A DNA stretch of 19,021 nucleotides from Xanthoparmelia taractica (Eukaryota > Ascomycota > Lecanoromycetes > Lecanorales > Parmeliaceae): contig JANQBS010000486.1 in assembly GCA_033085395.1 (NCBI GenBank), positions 1 through 19,021 of the forward strand, written 5' to 3'. The translations under genes and the position numbers were made by a program. Under the pieces are notes generated by a model. It searched no databases and was not told where the DNA came from. It saw only the letters and a program-made list of their open reading frames with translations. Shown in pieces: positions 10,080-17,959 of this stretch. Each line of letters begins with the position of its first letter. Position 1 is the stretch's first letter.

Positions 10080-10324
10080 ATTTCAATATGCTTAAATAAT
10101 TATTAGAATAATTACTAGAATTAATAATAAGATAAATTTATTTTTATAGAATCTTAATATTTATAATAAGAGTATTCTTCTCTCGCTTTCCGATTATAAA
10201 ATAAATTAATTCTAATATTATTATAATAGATATCTAAAAGCATTAATAAATAACATTAATTTTATCTATAACATCACGTTTTCTAAGGTATATTTATCGT
10301 GTACTTTTATTTTCTTTCTACTCT

Positions 10325-10413
10325 TTCTTCTACTATTTATTATTCTTCTAATATTTATTATTCTTCTATTATTTATTATTCTTCTACTATTTATTATTCT
10401 TCTACTATTTATC
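10325..10413. repeat. 18-bp minisatellite, about five units
   Basis: The unit is ttcttctactatttatta. Units start at 10,325, 10,343, 10,361, 10,379 and 10,397; the second and third each differ by one base and the last is cut short by one base. A 70-codon frame crosses it, but it starts with GTG and is only the translation of the repeat. Confidence 0.9.
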
Positions 10414-11303
10414 TTATTATCTATCTATCTAATAAAGTTATTACCCTCGAATTTCGACTCCGAACCTTAGCTCTAATCTTAACTTCTTCGTTCTTAAGCT
10501 ATAACTTATAAAAGAATTACTACGCGAGATAATATTTTAAAGTAGATATATTAAATCTATAAATAAAATATTAAGTATAAAGTTAATACGCGAGTAGACG
10601 ATAATATATAAGAGTAAAGAAAAAATTAAAGAAATTATAATATACGTAACTAATATTAGATAATCTTAAGTGTAATTAATTACTTCTACGTAGTCTTTAA
10701 GTATTTAATTATTAAGATTAATTAAGAAAAGTAGATTAGCGTAAGGACTATCGAGTAATAATACTCGAAAACGTAGATAAAAAGCTGGAAATAAGTCTAA
10801 TCTCGAATCTATTTATTTTATTTCATTAATAAATTATAACTATTACTTTACGTGAGATTCGTCGCTATTAATAAAGATTCGATTTAATAATTTTTAAGCT
10901 CTTCTTTTCGTGAGTAATAAAAGAAATCGCGATAATATATATAAAGAAGATACGTTTTTCTAAATCGATTATTAAGATTATTTATAAATCAACAAAAGCT
11001 TTTCTTTATTATATATTCGAAGATATTAATCTTTATATTATTTATGCGAAGCGTGTAACTTTAATAATTAAGAATATATAATTATAAAAAATAATCGTAA
11101 ATTCTTTTTATAATGCGAAGAAAGAAGGGGGAAATTTATTATCGTAGAATAAATAGTAGATTATTATTATAATTAGCGTATTAGTAATTCTTCTAATAAT
11201 TAAATATATTAAATATATTAATAGTAATAAAAATAGCTTATTAAGTCTTAGATAATTACGAAGATCTTTCGTAATACGATATTAAATACGATAGCGAGCT
11301 TAG

Positions 11304-11621
11304 CTTAATAACGTGATAATAAAGTAAAGTAATAATAATAGCGATAATAAAATAAAGTAATAACTAGAATAATAATTAGAATACGTTCGCATAATTCTAT
11401 ATAGAGTAACTTCTTCTATATATAGTATATTTCCCATACCCCTATATATAATATAAAATACCCCTGCATATATTAGAAATTTTCTAGACTATTTCATAAT
11501 ACTAGCACGTCTTTCAGATCATCCCATAAAAATCAAATAATATGGTCTCAATACCATATTATATCATGATATGGTATCGACACTCTATATTCCAGACTAT
11601 TCTAGATCTTTCCGACCCGTA
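11304..11621. repeat. Repeat-family terminus, copy 2
   Basis: Direct repeat of 1,567-1,826, with the same start (cttaataacgtgataataaa) and the same end (ctttccgacccgta). It carries about 28 extra bases early on and a 30-bp stretch (11,500-11,529) missing from copy 1. It contains overlapping inverted pairs, aatatggt/accatatt and ataccatat/atatggtat, near 11,540-11,577. Immediately after it a gypsy Pol frame begins mid-gene. Confidence 0.65.
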
Positions 11622-11972
11622 GTCTTCGCTAACGTTATAATTAAAATCTACTATAATAAGAAGTATAAATCGCTTAACTTAGTTAAAGATACTATAACTT
11701 ATCTACGCTTATATTATAATTACGAAATATTTAAAATTGAAAATAAAAAACTTTATTAATAACGAGCTAGATTATTTAAGATTCTTAAGAAGATCGAACC
11801 TCTCGTTTATCGACTTAAGTTATTATCTATAATATAGATTTATCTAATTATTTCAATTGCTTAACTAGAATTAGCTACTATAGCGAATTCGTATTAAAGA
11901 ACTCGTTATTTTAATTCGTTTCTTATAGTATTTAAGATTAAAAATAAATATAAGATTAATAATGCATTCTAG
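11622..11972 (+). pseudogene. Post-integrase (GPY/F-like) end of a second gypsy Pol
   Basis: The plus-strand frame includes IIKIYYNKKYKSLNL, YLRLYYNYEIFKIENKKLY, two stops, RARLFKILKKIEPLVYRLKL and YLIISIA*LELATIANSY. This is the typical fungal gypsy tail: L-R-L-H-x-G-Y-x-I, then Q-Q-R-x-G-P-F-K-I-L-x-x-I-G-x-x-A-Y-x-L-x-L-P, then H-x-V-I-S-x-A-x-L-E-P. Stops sit at expected Gln sites. The frame is cut at 11,621 by the repeat terminus, so the upstream Pol is missing here. An ATG at 11,571 in that terminus makes a 62-codon chimeric frame of no significance. Confidence 0.75.
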
Positions 11973-12939
11973 TCTCCCTAACTTCTTCTTCAATAAGAAA
12001 GTCGTCTTTAGAAGACTTCTTTAGACTTATAACAGATGCTAATAAATAAAAGAAAAGTTAACGTCTACGTTAAGATATATTCTAGCGAAGTAATAGATAT
12101 TATAGCACTTACGTAGTAATTATAGTATACTTATCTCTTCTTACGAAAGATATTAAAAAGTTTTTTTTTAAATAATCTCTTTCTCTCTTAGATAAAGACT
12201 AAGAAGCTAAAGCTTATAGCGAAGTCGATACTAATATCGTACTAGATATACGCATCGCTATAGCTAGTAAAGTAAACGTAGATATAGGGATAGTATTTGC
12301 TTATATAAGTGCTTGAGAACGACGAGGTCTCGTAGATAGCTATGCTTAGCGTCTTTCGAAGTCTTTCATAAGCTTCTATGTCTTAGATAGATTATCTAAT
12401 ATATATTAGACGTTATGCTTATTATCTTAATACTTTTATTTAACTAAATATTATATCTTTTCTCTAATAATACGCTTCTTTAATAATTACGTAGTAGCGC
12501 AAGACTGCAGCAGGTACTTATTCTCCGAGTTCTCCATAGAAATACATCATCTTCTCACTCACTCATTACTTGCACATAGCACTTTCACACTCTTTATATC
12601 TATGCTAGTTATTAGATATTAATATTTTCTAGCTATTTAAGCACTAATATACAAAGATAATCAATATCGTAATACGTTAGATAAATAATAACTATATAAA
12701 GATCGATGTTTTAATTAAACTTTTAAGAAATTTACTATTATATCTATATAGCGAAAAATAAATCTATTTCTCTACAATTCGATTATTATTTTAAATTATT
12801 TAATTAAATTTTAGCGAAGAGACTCTTCGATTAGAAAAAAGATATTAGAGTAAGAAGTATCTAATCTTAAAGACTAATTAATATTATATATTAATTATTA
12901 AGTTATATAATATAAAAAAGAGCTATAAGACTTATATAT
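11973..12939. other. Unclassified RIP-altered repeat DNA with one less mutated patch
   Basis: No domain is recognised. It may continue the truncated gypsy element, but no chromodomain or LTR is seen. About 12,490-12,615 stands out by retaining CA/TG-rich sequence (for example gcaagactgcagcaggtac and cactcactcattacttgcac), unlike its surroundings. Confidence 0.5.
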
Positions 12940-13318
12940 AATCGATAGAATATTTAATAAATATATTCGTAAGACTAAATTAAAGATATTTTTAAATCTT
13001 CTAGCTAAGCGAGAATTAAAGAATATTTAATAGATTATAGTAACTCGAATAGCTCGTAAAGTAAAGTCTAATACGATAATTTAAAAGAAAAATAATATTT
13101 ATTCTTATAAGACTCGATCTAAGATTATTACTCGTAAGAAAATAAAAGTTAAAAAAGCTTAAAGAGCTTTAAAGTAAATAAATATTTAAGAGTTATAAAT
13201 ATATAACGCACTTAGAAATAAGAAGATTAAATAATATAAGACTACTATAAGAAAAATTAAAGAGCTAATTAAGATTAGATTTAATAGAAAGACTAAAATA
13301 GATTATTATAATTCTTAA
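12940..13318 (+). pseudogene. Decayed lysine-rich coding frame, unidentified
   Basis: A plus-strand frame of about 125 codons is broken only by TAA/TAG. It includes KIFLNLLAKRELKNI, TRIARKVKSNTII and ITRKKIKVKKA. The basic, helix-prone composition is reminiscent of the C-terminal tail of fungal pogo-type transposases, but I see no catalytic motif. It ends about 50 bp before the composition changes into the gene island. Confidence 0.35.
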
Positions 13319-13335
13319 TATATATATATGTGAGT

Positions 13336-13450
13336 GAATAATTAAAATAATAATAAAAATTCGTATTGGGGTGGCATTTGCACTGGGATGGCCCATACTA
13401 AGTGTAGCGTGTTCCCATACGATTAATCAATCAAAGCACGCAGATTGAAT
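13336..13450 (-). other. 3' flank of the TCD gene and island boundary
   Basis: Only about 115 bp separate the TCD stop codon from the RIP-altered block. CA/TG content returns to normal between about 13,360 and 13,380. A (ta)n tract lies at about 13,319-13,329. No clear AATAAA is present on the minus strand; the AT-rich edge itself may supply the 3'-end signal. Confidence 0.6.
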
Positions 13451-15093
13451 TCACCTATACTGATGGTAATATCTCTCTTCGCCTCTCCGTCTTTCCACAA
13501 GTTGTAGCACATCGGTACTGTACACTTCTTCCGGTGTCCGGTTTCCCTTCAGGATCCCTTTCTCATGGGCTGCCGCCTCGTCTTTAGTCATGCACACCAA
13601 GTCATTCAGACTCAGCCTTACGCTTTTCTGTCCCTCTCCAATCTTCTCGATTTTGAAACCACCCTCGGGCACTGTCCATCTCACCAATGCCAATCTCGTT
13701 GGCAAATTGCTCACCACGCTCTTTCCTCGATACACCTCCTCGATCAAATATCCCACGTCATCTTTTGTCACGGGGATCTTGAGACCCAGAGAGTCTGCCC
13801 CTTCGTGCCTTACTAAGCGCTCCTCCAGACCTTGTAGATTTGCCAAGATGTTGTCGTACATCTTCTCTCTCCCCTTGCAAGCCCCACTCTCGTGAGGGTA
13901 TCCAGTAAGCTCTAAGATGACAAAGTTTGCCACGGTGTATCCAAACACAGCGGGCATGGTGCCTAGGACTGGTAGGATCCTGGCTCTGAAATCCGGTAAC
14001 ACGCTCAGCTCGTTCGTGTGGCCCCTTAGGAAATCTTCTTCTCGTAGCGGCAACAACTGCGCTTTCCCTGGACCGGGTTTCTCAGTTGAGTATACGACGG
14101 GGATCGCTTCGCTAATGCCTAGAGCTCGCAGTCTCCGTCTCGTGACTCTTGATAACGGATCCTCTCCACTCGCGCTGATGTCTCCTACAGACACTCTTGT
14201 GGGATCTCCCTTACATCCTGCACCCATGGAGCTAACGACTTTTATATCATGACGATGACAATACCGGAGCAAAGCGACTTTGCTGTCGATATTGTCGATT
14301 GCATCGACCACGTAGTCTGGATTCTGGCCCTTCCCTGTACACCACGTTCCAAGTAGCCTCTCCGCCTGCTCATGTCTCCAGACTTCATTAATACAGTCCC
14401 ATTGCACCCATGGTACCACTGCCTGTAATCGTTTCTTCACGCATTCCACCTTCGGTGTGCCAACGTCGGCAAGGGTGGCTACAGCATGTCTATTGAGAGA
14501 TGATAGAGTGACTTGGTCGAAGTCAATGAGGCGGATCTTTGAGACACCGGAGCGAGCGAGAGCTGAGGTGCAATGCGAGCCGACACCGCCGAGACCTACG
14601 ACAATCACGAAAGAGTTGCGGAGGAGAGCAAAGCGATCAGTGCCAAGAAAAGAAGCAGTACGTGTGAGTTGCTCGTTAATCAAATCTGTATCATTCAGCA
14701 TGCGCCCTCGACAGCTTGGTGAGGCTTAGGCAGTTGGAACCTTTGTCATAATCGCCCTGCTGTGCACGACGAGCGAGAGCAGATAATCTTTCGTCCTCTC
14801 TAGTAGCGTTATGTGGTCGCAAGGCAGCGCCGAAATCTGTAAGCTTCACTGGGCTGATGAGCCTAGATCTTATTCGCTTGTTTGCTCTAAATGTCAGGCT
14901 GAAAACGTACCATATCTGCATGGTGAGTCTCATTCAGCTCTGGAATGGACGCTTTCAACTCTTGCACAGCCTCCTTGCGCCGAACCGCTTGCGTTCCGTA
15001 GATAAGACCCGCGACAGTCACACCAGAAATGAAGGCCGTTGCGGCAAGCTGTACATGATGAGAGGAAGCTTGGCGCTCAAACCAGGAAGTCAT
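13451..15093 (-). CDS. TCD1: tRNA threonylcarbamoyladenosine dehydratase, Tcd1/Tcd2 (TcdA/CsdL) family
   Basis: Predicted to convert t6A at position 37 of ANN-decoding tRNAs to the cyclic ct6A form by ATP-dependent dehydration; the yeast homologues Tcd1/Tcd2 sit in the mitochondrial outer membrane. Three exons: 14,911-15,093, 14,741-14,843 and 13,451-14,685, giving 506 aa. Introns are 67 bp (GTACGT..AAG) and 55 bp (GTTCCA..CAG). A membrane segment lies at about residues 14-33. The E1-like ThiF domain has the nucleotide motif GLGGVG at 126-131, the LIDFDQVTLSSLNRH block at 148-162, VDAIDN at 223-228 and SMGAGCK at 248-254. The start is the ATG at 15,093 (GCC before it, beginning MTSWFERQ). The frame stays open upstream to a TTG at 15,174, which a nuclear fungal gene should not use. 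Domain content is complete with no RIP damage. Whether it is the Tcd1 or Tcd2 orthologue cannot be decided here. Confidence 0.93.
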
Positions 15094-15179
15094 GGCTTCT
15101 TGAGGCTTGGACTCTGGACACTGATGGATGATCGAAGACTTTATCCGGGACTCAAGAGTTTCCTGCCTGTCCAAATATT

Positions 15180-15185
15180 ACGCGT
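15180..15185. promoter_or_regulatory. ACGCGT (MluI cell-cycle box-like) site upstream of TCD
   Basis: The palindrome ACGCGT lies 87 bp upstream of the TCD ATG. In fungi this hexamer can bind MBF-type regulators, but a single copy may be chance. A nearby 8-bp inverted pair (taaggtat at 15,204-15,211 and atacctta at 15,225-15,232) is the only other structure seen in the upstream region. Confidence 0.2.
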
Positions 15186-16390
15186 AGCATCATGCTCGCA
15201 AAATAAGGTATGCAGTCCTTAAAAATACCTTACTTATTTCGTAGAAGTACCGTACTCCGAAACGTTTTTTTGACGCTAGAACTACCGTAGAATAGGGCTA
15301 TCGATCTTCCGAGGACTTCACGAGTGGCCGGGGCACTAAGCCCTACCTTACCAAAGGGTGTCCAGCAATTTCCCCGACCCTCGGGCTGTCTCCTTTTCGT
15401 AGTCACGTACATTGGAAGCCAGTCATGGTAAGATAGGAGGCCTTTAACTTACGTCAATCGCGAACTGACAAGAATCATTCAGTTTACACTCGATGCAGAA
15501 ATTCATCACTAGAGCTCCACGATGTCCCTGCGCAAACTGATACATCCCAGATCTGCCAAAGGACTCATGACTGAGAGACGTGAACAGAGATCTTAGAGTG
15601 CCAGTCTTCGGATTCGCAGCATGGACCGCGTGCGCTTCTTGCAGTCCCCTTATTCTTTCATGTTCACATATCAAGCATACCTGCATCTGAACTCCTCACA
15701 AGGGACTGTCGGCTGGTTTTACACTTCTAATGATGCTAGGCAAGAGAGACGTGTAGCAGCCGTGACGACACTTTCTGTCCAGAGGCGCCGTAGTGCTTCT
15801 CTGCGAGGCCGATAGGGTGAGCATTGAGGTAGCACAGACTCTGCTGATGATGGGTTCTCACAATAGTTTTCAATCGGAGAGGCATATTGCTCCGTGTGTG
15901 ATTCTCTACATCATTTTCTTCTGCCCTGCTGACGGGTCCTCAGGTCGCAATGGTTTTTGCATGCTTAGAAGGAGCGAAGCCGCTGTTCTTTCCCGGTTTT
16001 GATTCAAATTTCCATCAGCGATAGAATGGGTTCTGGCTCAGTGATGAGAAGCGTGTCAAAAGCCAAATTTGATGGTAGCCTGCTGGGATCCGCACTGCCC
16101 GAAAGAGCAGGGTCAGTGACCTCGGTATGGTTATCGATGGGAACTTTGAGAGCTAATCTGGTACGTCGATTTCGGAGCACTCGTACGATCCTTCAAGTTA
16201 CAAGACACAATATCGAAATTGAATGGTACCATTGGTCCGGCGGAACTGCCCCACTGCTCGAAATTCGGTCCCAACTATCAAGGAAGAGATGCTGACTCCA
16301 AAACCTCTAATAGAGAGCCTGCGTTAACTTGGTTGGCGAGCCTGTAAGCTTCATCGCGTACTCCAAAATGGAGTAGTCTACGGATACTAT
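15186..16390. other. Intergenic region between TCD and the DUF4336 gene, possible decayed gene
   Basis: This is about 1.2 kb of normal base composition with no gene I can establish. Minus-strand pieces look protein-like. At 15,444-15,686 an ATG-started frame (CLICEHERIRGLQEAH..., with CIECKLNDSC near its end) ends next to a consensus donor (GAC|GTAAGT). At 15,722-15,904 there is a 61-codon open frame ending LRRLWTESVVTAATRLSCL and so on, and at 16,007-16,186 another that ends EPEPILSLMEI and a stop. I could not join them by plausible splicing, and no family is recognised. Plus-strand frames over the same interval look less convincing. It could be a broken gene, 5'/3' flanks, or a non-coding transcript. 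Confidence 0.4.
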
Positions 16391-16394
16391 TGAC

Positions 16395-16404
16395 TTTATT
16401 TATT
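16395..16404 (-). terminator. Poly(A) signal of the DUF4336 gene
   Basis: The minus strand reads AATAAATAAA, two overlapping AATAAA hexamers, 107-116 bp downstream of the stop codon. A 7-bp hairpin (tactcca aaa tggagta, 16,359-16,375) follows 20 bp further on. Confidence 0.6.
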
Positions 16405-16510
16405 TCGTTATTTGATAAGAAGGCTTTCTGCAAGCTCGTGATCTAGTGGCGCGCTCCTGACCTTTCTCATCCGTTACTAGTGGCAGCTTCCGTTCCCAAC
16501 GCCTTTTCCA

Positions 16511-17523
16511 TCACTTACTTGGAGCGTTCAGATGCCATTCAAAAACCTTCTTAAAAATATCTTTTCCACCGCTTTCGATCACGTCACCATGACATGGAAT
16601 TATTCTGTCGAAGTCCCAGCCAGCAATCTTCTTTGCGCTCTGATTGAAATCTTGACGATCTCCGGCGCTTGCAATATGCCAAAGGAATCTCTTCTGCCAT
16701 GTCGCAGGTCCCGCTGTATTTTGTAATCCAATGAATATCTTCGTCAGTATGCCGGACGTTGGATCTTCGCCAGTCCTAGAGAATTGTTCGTTCGCTGGGA
16801 GGTTGAACATCATACTGAAATCAAATCTCGCAATCAGTCTTCCAATTTTATGAGAGGATTTCGAATTTGGCAAAAAAATTCGAAAGATTATACGCTCAAG
16901 ACATGTTACAAGACTCCAAATTTGGTTCAAAAGAGGAGACATGGACTGCGAAGATACATACTCCGCCTCTATCAATGTCCTGTCACGCTTGTAAAGAAGG
17001 ACTAGCTCCTTATTCGCATGACTTCCCACATACTCGTAGTCAAACTCTTGGTCAAAGTCCGAGTCGACTCTCATGCTGGCCTTATTCTTCTGCGTCCATA
17101 CATGTTGGAACTTGCTGCCGGCAGTGACCTGATTCTTTTCACGTTTTTCTGCCAGCCCTTCAACGCCTAGGAGCTTCGCTGATGGAAATGCTTTGGCCCA
17201 CTGGGTGATGAAGATATGATGCTCATAATCCAGTGCAGCAATGTATGCAACTTTGTTCCCCATGGATTCGACAGTGGAACGGACCTCGGGGGTGAGAGCG
17301 GTGGGAGAGAAGACTGCGAGGGTGCCGGACTGGAGGCGTACTAGGTCAACACGTTAGCAAGTAAGATAGAAAGCGCACCAAGCATCATACCGATGGTGCC
17401 TCGCCCTCCAATTTTAAATCTACCGAATCGAAGGAACGGCGCTGAACACGTCGTGATGTTAGGGGTGACTCGACGGATCACCATCACCTTGGGAGGATCT
17501 GAAGGGATGAGCTTGGAAGTCAT
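16511..17523 (-). CDS. DUF4336 / metallo-beta-lactamase-like protein
   Basis: Three exons, 17,391-17,523, 16,962-17,340 and 16,511-16,814, encode 271 aa. Intron 1 (50 bp) has donor GTATGA, a textbook branch site TGCTAAC and acceptor TAG. Intron 2 (147 bp) has donor GTATGT, branch CTGAT and acceptor CAG. Splicing restores GRGTIVRLQSGTLAVFSP and LIEADMMFNLPANEQF, as in fungal homologues recalled for this family. Candidate metal-site residues are His85/His86 (LDYEHHIF), Asp171 (LIEAD) and His246 (IIPCHGD). The full HxHxDH motif is absent, so hydrolase activity is uncertain. No signal peptide or membrane span is seen; a cytosolic protein is likely. Substrate and pathway are unknown. Start: ATG at 17,523 (MTSKLIPSDPPKVMVIR). 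There is no sign of RIP. Confidence 0.9.
16815..16961 (-). other. 147-bp in-frame, stop-free intron of the DUF4336 gene
   Basis: The borders GTATGT and TTTCAG are canonical, with CTGAT about 20 nt before the acceptor. The length is divisible by three and it contains no in-frame stop, so an unspliced message would still be read through, adding 49 residues between Glu170 and Met172. The inserted residues interrupt the conserved EAD-MMFNLPANEQF junction, so this is an intron rather than coding sequence. Confidence 0.85.
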
Positions 17524-17950
17524 GCTGTAGATGTGCTATGACTATTGAGATTGACGGTTGTGAGTTGCTTCCAAGCTGGGTATTCCTCGTCAGCGGCTCT
17601 TAGTATAAATGAAATGATGACGTTATGGGTACTGTAAACTTGGCCTTAAGGCCGCAATCGTCTTTTCTGAAGAGTAGTCTCAAGTAATATCAAGTCCCAA
17701 CGCCATTGCTCGATGCTTTTAAACCTCGCCAATGTAAAGTTTAGCGCATGTATAATACACCTAGTATGATTCGACATGGACACCAAAACCCGTTGTGATA
17801 GACTTTGTTAAGTTTCGCCTCGTATAAGACCTACCTTAGAAAACCAATCTGCGGGTGAAAAGGGACTTGATCGTTATTTACACTTAGCTTAGGTTTTAGT
17901 GGTTACGCGGCGCTGTACTTTAAGGCCGATAGGGGGTCGGCGCAAATGCT
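17524..17950 (-). promoter_or_regulatory. Upstream region of the DUF4336 gene and right island boundary
   Basis: About 430 bp of mixed composition with no gene recognised. It holds a perfect 12-bp palindrome, ggccttaaggcc, at 17,642-17,653, and a cgtcat-containing stretch on the minus strand near 17,615. GC-rich sequence ends at about 17,945 (gatagggggtcggcgc), and the RIP-altered block follows within about 50 bp. Confidence 0.4.
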
Positions 17951-17959
17951 TAGCGTATT

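Larger units (their letters stand above)
1..13335. other. AT-rich, RIP-mutated repeat block (left of gene island)
   Basis: The stretch is dominated by A and T. CA and TG dinucleotides are very scarce, TA is abundant and CG is still present. Where old coding frames can be recognised, stops are almost always TAA or TAG at positions where Gln or Trp is expected. This is the pattern left by repeat-induced point mutation (CpA to TpA) in ascomycetes. No intact gene is present. Patches that keep more normal CA/TG content coincide mostly with LTRs and repeat termini (about 1,740-2,340, 2,500-2,720, 9,480-10,080, 11,400-11,620 and 12,490-12,615). I saw no recognisable domain in 1-1,566, nor in 10,080-11,303 apart from a minisatellite. 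Confidence 0.9.

Noticed and set aside
10299..10511. 70-codon plus-strand frame rich in Tyr and Ser
   Set aside because: It begins with GTG and mostly translates the 18-bp tandem repeat.
11571..11759. 62-codon plus-strand frame as a gene
   Set aside because: It is a chimera of the repeat terminus (first 17 or so codons) and the gypsy post-integrase remnant.
1..13335. Centromere or mitochondrial DNA as explanation of the AT richness
   Set aside because: Recognisable retroelement domains with RIP-type stops and neighbouring spliced nuclear genes explain it. No mitochondrial gene is seen, and a centromere cannot be judged from sequence alone.
13565..14729. Plus-strand frames across the TCD gene
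   Set aside because: They lie antisense to a well-conserved coding exon and show no features of their own.
14691..14933. 80-codon minus-strand frame upstream of the main TCD exon as a separate gene
   Set aside because: Its central part is exon 2 of TCD; both ends are intron sequence with GT and AG borders.
15621..16295. Chain of three plus-strand frames (15,621-15,815, 15,793-16,002, 15,999-16,295) as an operon-like gene
   Set aside because: The second and third begin with GTG and TTG, not ATG, which is not credible for a nuclear fungal gene. The opposite strand looks more protein-like.
16532..17127. Plus-strand frames across the DUF4336 gene
   Set aside because: Antisense shadows of spliced coding sequence.
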